From the NCBI RefSeq assembly GCF_013423485.1, contig NZ_JABFFR010000021.1, positions 62,001 to 126,000 on the forward strand: DNA of 64,000 bases, written 5' to 3'. The stretch's first letter is position 1, and every line of letters begins with the position of its first letter. This stretch comes from Azospirillum oleiclasticum. GTDB lineage: Bacteria; Pseudomonadota; Alphaproteobacteria; Azospirillales; Azospirillaceae. Of the stretch, positions 1-9,275 are shown one piece after another. The translations under genes and the position numbers were made by a program. The notes under the pieces were generated by a model. The model was given only the letters and a program-made list of their open reading frames with translations. It searched no databases and was not told where the DNA came from.

Positions 1-828
1 AGCGACTGCGCCACCGTGCACGCCCCCACCCTGGCCGCGGCTCTGGAGCGCTGGGACATCCGCCGCACAGCCGACGAAGGCGCGCACACCATGTTCCGCG
101 CCGCACCCGGTGGCATTCCCACCATCGTGCCCTTCAGCCAGTCCAAGCGTTGGCCGGAGCTGGACACCGACCGCGCGGCGGGCGTGATCCGTGACGCGCA
201 GCACCCGTTCAGCAAGGATGGCGGACTGGCTGTGCTGTTCGGCAACATCGCGGAGAACGGTTGCATCGTGAAGACCGCGGGTGTGGACGAATCGATCCTC
301 GTTTTCTCCGGTCCGGCCCGCGTGTTCGAAAGCCAGGACGCCGCGGTGGAGGCGATCCTGGGCGACCGCATCCAGGCGGGCGACGTGGTGCTGATCCGCT
401 ACGAAGGCCCCAAGGGCGGCCCCGGCATGCAGGAGATGCTCTACCCGACCAGCTACCTGAAGTCCAAGGGGCTCGGTAAGGCCTGTGCCCTGGTCACGGA
501 CGGCCGCTTCTCCGGTGGCACCTCCGGCCTGTCGATCGGCCATTGCTCACCGGAGGCGGCGGCCGGTGGTTCCATCGGGCTGGTCCAGGAAGGCGACCGG
601 ATCGAGATCGACATCCCCGGTCGTTCGATCCGTCTTGCCGTGTCCGATGACGAGCTGGCCCGCCGTCGGGAGGCGATGAACGCGCTGGGTGCGGCCGGCT
701 GGAAGCCGTCGGGACGCAACCGTAACGTGTCTCCCGCCCTACGGGCGTATGCGGCCCTGACCACCAGCGCCGATCGTGGCGCGGTGCGGGATGTGTCGCA
801 GGTCGAGGGCATCGCGATCCGGCGTTGA
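1..828 (+). CDS. ilvD: Dihydroxy-acid dehydratase, C-terminal part (5' end outside window)
   Basis: Dihydroxy-acid dehydratase converts 2,3-dihydroxy-isovalerate and its isoleucine-pathway analogue to the 2-keto acids, using an Fe-S cluster in the cytoplasm. The frame is open to base 1, so about 275 C-terminal codons of a roughly 610-residue family are visible. Diagnostic stretches are GNIAENGCIVKTAGV, the YEGPKGGPGMQEML block and DGRFSGGTSGLSIGH followed by SPEA. The closing part (SADRGAVRD) also fits the E. coli-type IlvD rather than the sugar-acid dehydratase branch. The GTG at base 16 lies inside the gene and is not the start. A strong hairpin follows 60 bp downstream. Confidence 0.93.
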   Translation, partial: SDCATVHAPTLAAALERWDIRRTADEGAHTMFRAAPGGIPTIVPFSQSKRWPELDTDRAAGVIRDAQHPFSKDGGLAVLFGNIAENGCIVKTAGVDESILVFSGPARVFESQDAAVEAILGDRIQAGDVVLIRYEGPKGGPGMQEMLYPTSYLKSKGLGKACALVTDGRFSGGTSGLSIGHCSPEAAAGGSIGLVQEGDRIEIDIPGRSIRLAVSDDELARRREAMNALGAAGWKPSGRNRNVSPALRAYAALTTSADRGAVRDVSQVEGIAIRR

Positions 829-888
829 CGTTACGTACACCGTGTATGCATCGGACCTATCGCCTTGTATGTTCACACATATCTACGT

Positions 889-920
889 TGCGGCCGACGA
901 GCAATCGTCGGCCGCAGGCG
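889..920 (+). terminator. Hairpin downstream of ilvD
   Basis: A perfect 12-bp stem (889-900 with 905-916) closes on a GCAA tetraloop and is followed by a short T-containing stretch. The T-tract is weak, but the stem is stable and correctly placed to end ilvD transcription. The rest of the 829-1204 gap holds no gene I can support, apart from a separate palindrome at 981-996. Confidence 0.6.
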
Positions 921-980
921 TTTAGAACGAACAAATTCCATAGGCGTATCAACAATAAGAGTCCGAAAATCCGGCTGAAC

Positions 981-996
981 GCATACCATGGTATGC
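981..996. promoter_or_regulatory. Perfect 16-bp palindrome, candidate operator
   Basis: GCATACCATGGTATGC is a perfect palindrome with 8-bp arms. It lies in the gap between ilvD and the cyclase-type regulator, 209 bp upstream of the latter's start. The ATACC/GGTAT arms resemble operators of GntR-type repressors in general form. No GntR gene lies nearby, so the binding protein is unknown. Confidence 0.4.
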
Positions 997-1204
997 AGCT
1001 AGCGCGCGAATTTGCCAAGATTTTCGAGAGATTGTTTTTCAAGCCTGTACAACCGGTCGAATGCATGCGCTAATATGCAGGTATGTCGTCGGGGGTGCTG
1101 CCGACGGCGGGCAGGATGCTTCGAACCACCCAACCTCTGGTTCAGCCGCTTGTACCCGACGTCGCTGGAACGGGTTCCCATCTCCCGACGGCGGGAGCCG
1201 ATTC

Positions 1205-4129
1205 ATGCCGCCGCACGCGGACGCCACGTCAGCCAGCCGGAAGACCGCGGCCGAGCGCAAGCTCGTCACCGTGCTGTTCGCCGACATCGTGGCGTCGTCG
1301 GCGCTTGTGTCGGAGCGTGATCCGGAAGAGGCGGACGAGATCCTGCGCTCCGTGATTCAGGTGATGACGGCCTCGGTCGTGCGCTACCAAGGGATGGTGG
1401 CGCAGGAGCTGGGCGACGGCATCATGGCGATGTTCGGGGCACCGGCCGCGCAAGAGGACCACGCACTGCGCGCCTGCCTCGCGGCGCAGGACATGCTGCG
1501 CGCCGCGCGGGTGGCCGATGGTGGGGCGGATGGTGGCGCTGCGGCCTGCTCGATCCGCGTGGGGATCGCCTCGGGCGAGGTGGTGACGCAGACGGTCGAG
1601 AACGCCGCCCGCCACGACCAGCGCGCCGTCGGCGAAAGCGTGCATCTGGCCGCCAAGCTCCAGCAACGCGCCGATCCCGATTCGGTCCTGATCTCGGCGG
1701 ATACGGCGGCACTGGCGGGTGCAGGGCTGAGCAGCCGCGAGGTCGGGTCGCTGCGGCTGGCCGCGGCGGCGCGGCCGGTCGCCTATCATGAATTGGTGGA
1801 AGCGCGCTCGGAGCGCCGCTCGGCGTTGGATATCCTGTCGGGCGCTCCGTCGCGCTTCGTGGGTCGCCACGCCGAACTGGCCACTCTGACGCATGCGTGG
1901 CGCGAAGCCGCGGCCGGCAGCGGTCGGGTGGTCGTGCTCCGCGGCGAGGCCGGCATCGGAAAATCGCGGCTGGCCGGCGAGTTCCTGGACCGCCATGCGC
2001 TGGAGCCGGCGTCCATCGTGCAGTGGCCGCAGGCGCCGATCCGCCGGCTGGGCGAGCCGGACGGGCTGGAGGCGGCAGCGGCCACCCTGCTGGCGCTCGC
2101 CGGCCGCCGCCACGCCGAGGGTGCGGCGGAGCGGGTGGCGGAGGCGGCGGCGCGCGGGGCCGGGGCACTGGCCGGGTGCGCCATTCGCGACCTGCTGGGC
2201 CTGCCGGTGTCCGACGGGCTGTGGAAGGGTCTGGACCCGGCACAGCGACTGACCTTCGGGATCGAGGGGGTTGCGGGCGCGCTTCGGGACATGGCGCGGC
2301 TCTGCCCCATCATCCTCCTGGTGGAGGACACGCATTGGGCCAGCGGCGTGATGGCACGCCTGCTCGACCATCTGGCGTCGGTGGTGGCGGGATCGCGCGT
2401 TCTCCTGCTGGTGACGCGGCGGCCCGGCGACGGGGGGTGGGAAGCGCCGGCCGAGGCTCGCGTGGTTTCCATGGACGCGCTCGGCACCGCGCAGATCTCC
2501 GAGTTCCTGGACCATTGGCTTGGTCGCGACCGGTCGCTGGAGCCGCTGAAGGCGCGGGTGTCGCGGCAAAGCCAGGGGGTGCCGCTCTATCTCGAGGAAT
2601 CGCTGCGTGCGTTGGAGACGGGCGGGGCGATCGAAGGCGCACCGGGGGCTTACCGGGTCCTGGACGCCGATCGCGTGGTCAATCTGCCGCCGACCATCCA
2701 TGGCCTGATCGCCTCGCGCATCGACACGCTGGCGGAGGAGCCGAGGCGAACATTGCTGCACGCCGCGGTGATCGGTGCGACCTTCGACGCGGGCCTGCTG
2801 ACCGCCGTCGCCCCGGTGGGCGAAGCGCAGCTTCCGTCCCTGCTGGCGCGTTTGGAAGCCGCCGGTTTCCTGGAGCGGGCGCGGGTCCTGCCCAACCTGG
2901 AATACCGTTTCCGCCACGCGCTGATGCAGGAGGTCGCCTGCAACACCCTGACGCGGCGCGAACGTCGTGGCCTGCATGAGCGCATTCTGCGCGCCCTGCG
3001 CCGGCGCAGCGACCGCGATCTGCCCGGCCGCACGGAGCTCCTCGCCCACCACGCCTATCAGGCGGAAAACTGGGATCTGGCCTACGCCTACGGCCGCGCC
3101 GCCGGACGGCGCGCCGAGGCACGCTCACGGCTCGTCGAAGCGACGCGGCTCTATGAGAACGGCCTGTCGGCCATCGAGAAGCTGGCCGAGACCCGGCGCA
3201 ACCTGCAGCGGCGCGTCGATCTGGGCATCGCGCTTCCCCGCATCTATCTGCCGCGCGGCATCTCGGACGCGGACACGCACCTGTCGCGAGCAGCGGGCTT
3301 GGCCCGGCAGTTGAGCGATTCCGTGCGCCATGCCCGCGCCGCCTCCATGATGGCGTCGTTCCGTTGGGCGCATGGCGCCCTGGACGAGGCGGTGCACCTG
3401 TGCCGGGAGGGGCTTCGGTCGCTGGGCGGGTCCGGGGAGAACGAGATCCGAATCCAGCTGCTCGTGCGGCTCTGCGGGTCGTTGGCGGAAATGGGAGCTT
3501 TCGACGAGGCCCTGGCCATCGCGCGCACGGTGGAGTCGATCACCGACGTCGAGAATCCGGCCACCCATGGAATGACCGCCAGCCCGAATGTCGGGGCCAT
3601 GAGCCTGCGGGCACGGATTTGCGCCGAGATGGGGATGCGCGACGAGGCGATCCGGTCCGGCGCGACGGCCGTCGACCGCGCCGTCGCATCGGGCCATGCC
3701 TTCACCCAGATCTTCGCGCAGGTCCATCTCGGTTGGTCCCTGTCGATCCTCGGCCATCACGACCGCTGCATCCCCGCATTCGACGCGGCACTCACCCTGT
3801 CCGACGCCATTCGCTCGCGTCTTTGGGTCCCGCTGGTGCAGTCGGGATTGGGCCATGCCCACGCCGTTCTCGGCAATCTCGCCCAGGCGGTCGAGCTGAC
3901 CGAGCGCGGTTTCGAGACCTATCGCGCGAACAAGTTCCATCCGCGGATCAACGCCCCGCAGATGGAACTCTGGCGGACCGAGACCCTGATGCTCGCCGGC
4001 CGGACGTCCGAGGCCCGCAACTGCGTCGCGTCCGCCCTGTCGGCGGCCCGTCAAACCCGGCAATCGGCGCACGAGCAACGCGCCCTCCGGCTGGCCGAAC
4101 GGCTGGCCAGGGAAAGCCTGCCGGCCTGA
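1205..4129 (+). CDS. Class III nucleotide-cyclase-homology / AAA ATPase / TPR regulatory protein
   Basis: A 974-residue cytoplasmic signalling protein. Residues ~18-160 are a class III adenylate/guanylate cyclase homology domain with both metal-binding aspartates (D27 in LFADIV, D71 in LGDGIMAMFG). Residues ~212-500 are an AAA/STAND-like ATPase with Walker A GEAGIGKS at 246-253 and a Walker B-like IILLVEDTHW. The C-terminal ~400 residues are helical TPR-like repeats. The start chosen is the ATG at 1205, preceded by GGGAG; the frame is open further upstream, to 1061. In the cyclase domain the usual catalytic Asn and Arg of the VNLAARL motif are His147 and Lys151, so cyclase activity is doubtful. 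Its target and ligand are unknown. Confidence 0.8.
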   Translation: MPPHADATSASRKTAAERKLVTVLFADIVASSALVSERDPEEADEILRSVIQVMTASVVRYQGMVAQELGDGIMAMFGAPAAQEDHALRACLAAQDMLRAARVADGGADGGAAACSIRVGIASGEVVTQTVENAARHDQRAVGESVHLAAKLQQRADPDSVLISADTAALAGAGLSSREVGSLRLAAAARPVAYHELVEARSERRSALDILSGAPSRFVGRHAELATLTHAWREAAAGSGRVVVLRGEAGIGKSRLAGEFLDRHALEPASIVQWPQAPIRRLGEPDGLEAAAATLLALAGRRHAEGAAERVAEAAARGAGALAGCAIRDLLGLPVSDGLWKGLDPAQRLTFGIEGVAGALRDMARLCPIILLVEDTHWASGVMARLLDHLASVVAGSRVLLLVTRRPGDGGWEAPAEARVVSMDALGTAQISEFLDHWLGRDRSLEPLKARVSRQSQGVPLYLEESLRALETGGAIEGAPGAYRVLDADRVVNLPPTIHGLIASRIDTLAEEPRRTLLHAAVIGATFDAGLLTAVAPVGEAQLPSLLARLEAAGFLERARVLPNLEYRFRHALMQEVACNTLTRRERRGLHERILRALRRRSDRDLPGRTELLAHHAYQAENWDLAYAYGRAAGRRAEARSRLVEATRLYENGLSAIEKLAETRRNLQRRVDLGIALPRIYLPRGISDADTHLSRAAGLARQLSDSVRHARAASMMASFRWAHGALDEAVHLCREGLRSLGGSGENEIRIQLLVRLCGSLAEMGAFDEALAIARTVESITDVENPATHGMTASPNVGAMSLRARICAEMGMRDEAIRSGATAVDRAVASGHAFTQIFAQVHLGWSLSILGHHDRCIPAFDAALTLSDAIRSRLWVPLVQSGLGHAHAVLGNLAQAVELTERGFETYRANKFHPRINAPQMELWRTETLMLAGRTSEARNCVASALSAARQTRQSAHEQRALRLAERLARESLPA

Positions 4130-4439
4130 CCGCCGCGGTTCCCCGCAGCACCCCGCCCTGCCCCCGCTCCACGGCGGGGTGGAGGGGGTCGAGCGGCTGG
4201 CGTTGCCGCCGGCGCGGGCGGGGCTGGTCTTCCGCACGCCGTTGCACCTGCGCCGCGAGGGCACCAGCGTCGCCGTGGGGCCGGGGCGTTACGAGCGGGT
4301 CGCCGGACAGGGGGCGGCACCGACGGATGACCGCACCACACCGGATACCGTGCACGCCGGTGTGATCGGCCTATCCGCAGGTGCGAGGACGAAGCCGCAC
4401 AGGATCGGACCCATCGGTCGGGATCCGCGAATCCTGGTA
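4130..4439. other. Gene-free gap with a GC-rich hairpin
   Basis: Convergent intergenic region between the cyclase-type gene and the minus-strand binding-protein gene. It contains a perfect 9-bp stem (4149-4157 with 4173-4181, loop 15 nt) that could end either transcript, although no T-tract follows it. A plus-strand reading frame from 4179 has a protein-like opening (FRTPLHLRREG) but no homolog I can name and no convincing end. I see no supported gene. Confidence 0.5.
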
Positions 4440-5663
4440 TCAATTCTTTACGAGCGGGCACCTGGACGTGGAAAGCGGCTGGAAAGCCTCCTCGGCCGGA
4501 ATGGTGTTGATCAGTCTGTAATAGTCCCATGGGCCTTTCGAGTCGCTCGGTTGCTTGACCTCGAACAGATGCATGTCATGCACCATGCGGCCATCCTTGC
4601 GGATGTAGCCGTTCTTGAAGAAGACGTCATTGACCGGGATTTCCCGCATCTTCCGCATCACCGCGTCCGTCTCGTCCGTACCCGCCGCCTGCACGGCCCT
4701 GAGATAGTGGCGCACCGAGGAATAGACGCCGGCCTGCAGCATGTTCGGCATGGCCTTGACGCGCTGGAAGAAGCGTTGCGACCACGCGCGTGTCTCATCG
4801 TTCATGTCCCAGTAGACGGCCTCGGTGATGATCAGCCCACGTGCCCCCAGCAGCCCGAGACCATGGACGTCGTTGATCATGCCCGCCAGCGCGGCAAGCC
4901 TTTGCCCCCCGTCCGTAAGGCCGAATTCGGTGGCCTGCTTGATGGCGTTCATGGTGTCGCCACCCGCATTCGCCAACGCCACGACCTTGGCCTTCGATGC
5001 CTGCACCTGGAGCAGGGCCGACGCGAAATCGTTGGTCCCCACCGGGTGCCGGATGGAGCCCAGCACCTTGCCGCCGCTGGCCGTCACGAAATCGCCGGCA
5101 TCCTTCTCCAGGCTGTGTCCGAACGCGTAATCGGCCGTGACGAAGTACCAGGAGTCCAACCCCTGCTTCACCAGCGTGTTGCCGGTTCCGTGGGCGACGG
5201 CGTAGGAATCATAGGCCCAGTGGGCGACATAGGGGCCGCAGGCTTCGTTGGTGATGCGCATCGAGCCCGGCGAACTCAAGGTGAGGATCTTCTTTTTCGC
5301 CTTGGCGATCTCGAGGACGGCCAGCGCCGGCGAGGACGTCGCGACGTCGAGGATGGCGTCGACCTTGTCCTCGTCGAACCATTTCCGGGCGGTCGCGGCA
5401 CCGATGTCTGCTTTGTTCTGGTGGTCGGCGTGAAGAAGCTCGACCGGGAGCCCCAGCACCTTGCCACCGAATTCCTCGATCGCCATGGCCGCAGCCGTGA
5501 CCGCACCCTGCCCGGTGATGCTGGCGAAGACACCGGACATGTCCTCGATCACGCCCACCCGCACGACACCGTCGGACACCGCCGCCGGTTGGGCGTGGGC
5601 TTGGGGTGCCGACATCCACAGGCACAGCGCTGCCGCCGACAGCGCGCCGACATGGTTTCTCAT
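4440..5663 (-). CDS. Periplasmic branched-chain-amino-acid-type ABC substrate-binding protein
   Basis: A 407-residue type I periplasmic binding protein of the LivJ/LivK (Peripla_BP_6) family, which delivers a ligand to the LivHM permease. The start is the ATG at 5663 with GGAGGAACGTC directly upstream. Residues 1-24 form a signal peptide ending near AHAQ. The mature protein opens with VRVGVIEDMSG and carries the family's two-lobed pattern (ADYAFGHSLEKD in the middle). It is the last gene of a minus-strand run encoding livGFHM and acyl-CoA enzymes. It has its own 252-bp upstream region, so it may also be expressed separately. This binding-protein branch often carries small carboxylates or aromatics as well as amino acids; the ligand here is not readable. 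Confidence 0.85.
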   Translation of the reverse strand: MRNHVGALSAAALCLWMSAPQAHAQPAAVSDGVVRVGVIEDMSGVFASITGQGAVTAAAMAIEEFGGKVLGLPVELLHADHQNKADIGAATARKWFDEDKVDAILDVATSSPALAVLEIAKAKKKILTLSSPGSMRITNEACGPYVAHWAYDSYAVAHGTGNTLVKQGLDSWYFVTADYAFGHSLEKDAGDFVTASGGKVLGSIRHPVGTNDFASALLQVQASKAKVVALANAGGDTMNAIKQATEFGLTDGGQRLAALAGMINDVHGLGLLGARGLIITEAVYWDMNDETRAWSQRFFQRVKAMPNMLQAGVYSSVRHYLRAVQAAGTDETDAVMRKMREIPVNDVFFKNGYIRKDGRMVHDMHLFEVKQPSDSKGPWDYYRLINTIPAEEAFQPLSTSRCPLVKN

Positions 5664-5806
5664 GACGTTCCTCCGTTTTCTGTTTCTAGGCGCCCGCGGC
5701 AGGGCCGCCACGCGCACGTGTGTGGTGTTTGAAGCTGATCCGGTGAGTGCGCTGAATGAGATGAGCTCTTACAATCGGTATGATCAGCACTGTGGCGGAC
5801 GGTCGG

Positions 5807-5843
5807 CATTGTCCGCAATGTGCGGAACACACACGAATTGTCC
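5807..5843 (-). promoter_or_regulatory. Candidate operator region of the binding-protein gene
   Basis: On the minus strand GGACAAT occurs twice (5808-5814 and 5837-5843, 29 bp apart). The inner copy reads GCGGACAATG, matching 10 bases of the site upstream of the PucR-type regulator at 15466-15475. An overlapping palindrome TCCGCA-ATG-TGCGGA lies at 5812-5826. The location is about 145 bp upstream of the binding-protein start. Confidence 0.35.
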
Positions 5844-5915
5844 ACCGATGTGTATGGCTGGCCCAAAGCCGACCCGCCGTTCTGCGGTGACGGACCGCGG
5901 GTGGCCGCAAGGCGG

Positions 5916-6893
5916 CTACGCCCGTCGCTTCAGGATGCCGGCGATCTCGCCGACGATGCCTTTGCGGAAGAGAAGGACGCAGAAGACGAAGATCGCGCCG
6001 ATCACCACCGGAACCGGCAGCGACGTTTCGGCAAGGTAGCTCTCCAGCGCGACCACCAGCGCCGCTCCCACCACCGGCCCCAGCAGCGTGCCCATGCCGC
6101 CGAGAAGCGTCATCAGCACCACCTCGCCCGACATCTGCCACGTCACGTCGGTCAAGGTTGCGAGTTGGAAGACCAGCGCCTTGACGCTGCCGGCAAGCCC
6201 GGCCAGCGACGCCGACAGCACGAAGGCCAGCAGCTTGTAGCGCTCGGTCCGGTAGCCGAGCGAGACCGCGCGCGGCTCGTTCTCGCGGATCGCTTTGAGG
6301 ACCTGGCCAAAGGGCGAGTGCACCGCGCGCCGGATCACCAGGAAGCCGGACAGGAACAGCGCCAGCACGGCGTAGTACATCGCCAGCGGGTCGGTCAGGT
6401 CGACCAGCCCGAAGAGCCGTCCCCGCGGCACACCCTGGATGCCGTCCTCGCCCCCGGTGAAGGGGAGTTGGAGCGCCAGGAAGAACACCATCTGGCTAAG
6501 CGCCAGGGTGATCATGGCGAAGTAGATGCCCTGCCGGCGGATCGCCAGGGCGCCGAAGACCAGCCCCAGCAGCGTCGCGGTGCCCACCCCCGCGAGGATC
6601 GCGAATTCGGGCGGCAGCGCCCACACCTTGGCCGCGTGCGCCGTGACGTAGGCCGCCCCGCCGAAGAACGCGGCATGGCCGAAACTCATCAGGCCGGCGA
6701 AGCCGATCAAAAGGTTGAAGGCGCAAGCGAACAGCGCGAAGCACAACACCTTCATCAGGAACACGGGATAGAGGGCGAAGGGCGCCAGCACCGCCAGCAG
6801 CAGGGCCGCCGCCCACAGGACAGCGCCCGGGATGACGGCGGGGGTCGGCGTGCCCAGGCCGCTGCGGCCATGGACGGTCGATTGGGTGGACAT
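5916..6893 (-). CDS. livM: LivM-type ABC permease
   Basis: A 325-residue inner-membrane permease of the branched-chain amino acid (HAAT) importer family with multiple hydrophobic segments. The conserved motif GFAGLMSFGHAAFFG is present, and GEVVLMTLLGGMGTLLGPVVG near the C-terminus is the ATPase-coupling part. The start ATG at 6893 lies 3 bp after the livH stop, giving tight operon coupling. It pairs with LivH to form the translocation channel for the ligand captured by the binding protein at 4440-5663. Whether that ligand is an amino acid or an organic acid is unclear; the acyl-CoA enzyme neighbours favour an acid. Confidence 0.9.
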   Translation of the reverse strand: MSTQSTVHGRSGLGTPTPAVIPGAVLWAAALLLAVLAPFALYPVFLMKVLCFALFACAFNLLIGFAGLMSFGHAAFFGGAAYVTAHAAKVWALPPEFAILAGVGTATLLGLVFGALAIRRQGIYFAMITLALSQMVFFLALQLPFTGGEDGIQGVPRGRLFGLVDLTDPLAMYYAVLALFLSGFLVIRRAVHSPFGQVLKAIRENEPRAVSLGYRTERYKLLAFVLSASLAGLAGSVKALVFQLATLTDVTWQMSGEVVLMTLLGGMGTLLGPVVGAALVVALESYLAETSLPVPVVIGAIFVFCVLLFRKGIVGEIAGILKRRA

Positions 6894-6896
6894 TGA

Positions 6897-7784
6897 CTAT
6901 CTCTCCCGCCCGAACAGGCCGGCGGGCTTGATCACCAGCACCACCGCCATGATGACGAACACAACGATGTTGGCCGCTTCCGGATAGAGCAGCTTGGTCA
7001 GCCCTTCCAGCAGCCCGAGCGACAATCCCGTCACGATGGCGCCGAGGATCGAGCCCATGCCGCCGATGACGACGACGGCGAACACCACGATGATCAGGTT
7101 GGAGCCCATCAGGGGATTGACCTGGTAGATCGGTGCGGCCAGCACCCCGGCCAGCCCCGCCAGCGCCACCCCGAAGCCGTAGGTGAGCGAGACCATCACC
7201 GGCACGTTGATCCCGAACGCCTGCACCAGCACGGGGTTCTCCGTGGCGGCGCGCAGGTACGCGCCGAGCCGCGTCCGCTCGATCGCGAACCAGGTCCCCA
7301 GGCAGACCATCGCCGAGAACACGACAACCCAGCCGCGGTAGACCGGCAGGACCATGAAGCCCAGGTTGCTGCCACCCCTCAGCAACTCCGGCGTCGGGTA
7401 GGGTTGTCCGGAGACGCCGAACTGGTGACGGAACGCCCCCTCGAAGATCAGGGCCAGTCCGAAGGTCAGCAGCAGACCGTAGAGATGATCGACCTTGTAC
7501 AGCCGCCGCAGCATCGTGCGCTCCAGGACCAGCCCCAGGGCACCCACCGCGAGCGGTGCCAGCACCAACGCCCACCAGTATCCGATACCGGCATGCGCCA
7601 GCAGCAGCCAGGCCACGAAGGCGCCGATCATGTAGAACGCGCCGTGCGCCATGTTGACGACGTTGAGCATGCCGAAGATGACGGCCAGACCAAGGCTGAG
7701 AAGCGCATAGAAGGAACCGTTGATCAGCCCGAGCAGGAGCTGACCGAACAGCGCCTGCGGTGGGATTCCGAGGAATTCGAACAT
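6897..7784 (-). CDS. livH: LivH-type ABC permease
   Basis: A 295-residue inner-membrane permease, partner of LivM. Family signatures are INGSFYALLSLGLAVIFGML with VNMAHGAFYMIG near the N-terminus and VIGGMGSILGAIVTG near the C-terminus. I place the start at the ATG at 7784, which begins MFEFLG as LivH proteins usually do. A GTG at 7805 would add seven residues and overlap the livF stop, so it remains possible. The gene lies between livF and livM in the same transcript direction. Confidence 0.9.
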   Translation of the reverse strand: MFEFLGIPPQALFGQLLLGLINGSFYALLSLGLAVIFGMLNVVNMAHGAFYMIGAFVAWLLLAHAGIGYWWALVLAPLAVGALGLVLERTMLRRLYKVDHLYGLLLTFGLALIFEGAFRHQFGVSGQPYPTPELLRGGSNLGFMVLPVYRGWVVVFSAMVCLGTWFAIERTRLGAYLRAATENPVLVQAFGINVPVMVSLTYGFGVALAGLAGVLAAPIYQVNPLMGSNLIIVVFAVVVIGGMGSILGAIVTGLSLGLLEGLTKLLYPEAANIVVFVIMAVVLVIKPAGLFGRER

Positions 7785-7801
7785 TGCGGGTGGTCTCCCG
7801 C

Positions 7802-8501
<700 letters not shown>

Positions 8502-8509
<8 letters not shown>

Positions 8510-9254
8510 GGCCGGCCCCCATGTAGGCCTCGCGGACCTCGGGGTCGCGCGACACCGTGTCGTAGGGCCCCTCCGCCAACACCTCGCCGCGGCGGAGCAC
8601 CGTGATGGTGTCGGACAGATCGGCGACGACCGACAGGTTGTGTTCGACCATCAGCACCGTACGGCCGGCGGCGACCCGCCGGATCAGGGCGGCGGTGTGC
8701 CCGATGTCCTCGTGCCCCATGCCGGCGAGCGGCTCGTCGAGCAGCATCACTTCGGGATCGAGGGCGAGCGTGGTGGCGATCTCCAGCGCCCGCTTGCGGC
8801 CATAGGGAAGCTCCACGGCGGCGCGGTCGGCCCAGGCGGCGAGGTTCACCGCGTCGATCAGGTCGCGCGCCCGCTCGTGCAGCCCATGCAGGCTGGCTTC
8901 CGGCTTCCAGAAGTGGAAGCTCGTGCCCAGCGGGCGCTGGAGCGCCACGCGCACATTCTCCAGGACGCTGAGATGCGGAAAGACCGCCGAAATCTGGAAG
9001 GAGCGGACCAGCCCCATCCGCGCGACGTCGGCCGGTCTGGCCCGGGTGATGTCCCGGCCCTTGTAGAGGATCCGGCCGCGCGTCGGCGGCAGGAAGCGGG
9101 TGATCAGGTTGAACACCGTGCTCTTGCCGGCCCCATTGGGGCCGATCAGCGCGTGGATGGTGCCGCGGCGGACCTGGAGGTTCACCCCCTTCACCGCGGT
9201 GAAGCCCTTGAACTCCTTGGAGAGGTCGCGGGCTTCGAGAACGATTTCGGCCAT
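8502..9254 (-). CDS. livG: LivG-type ABC ATPase
   Basis: A 250-residue cytoplasmic ATPase, partner of LivF. It has Walker A GPNGAGKST, Walker B VMLLDEPLAGMG and the LivG-typical VLMVEHNLSVV. The signature region is degenerate: PYGRKRALEIATTLAL replaces LSGGQ, as is common in LivG proteins. It lies 21 bp downstream of the AcuI-type reductase gene, so the transporter appears co-transcribed with the catabolic enzymes upstream. Confidence 0.9.
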
Positions 9255-9275
9255 CGGCTGCCGGCGCCCCGCGGG

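Noticed and set aside
1229..3052. 607-codon open frame on the minus strand opposite the cyclase-type gene
   Set aside because: It is a shadow frame produced by high GC at third codon positions. Its composition (Arg, His, Gln, Pro rich) and lack of any motif contrast with the clear domains on the plus strand.
4179..5732. 517-codon plus-strand frame overlapping the binding-protein gene
   Set aside because: Most of it is antisense to a clear Peripla_BP_6 gene with signal peptide and ribosome-binding site. Only the first ~50 codons, in the gap, were kept as a weak observation.
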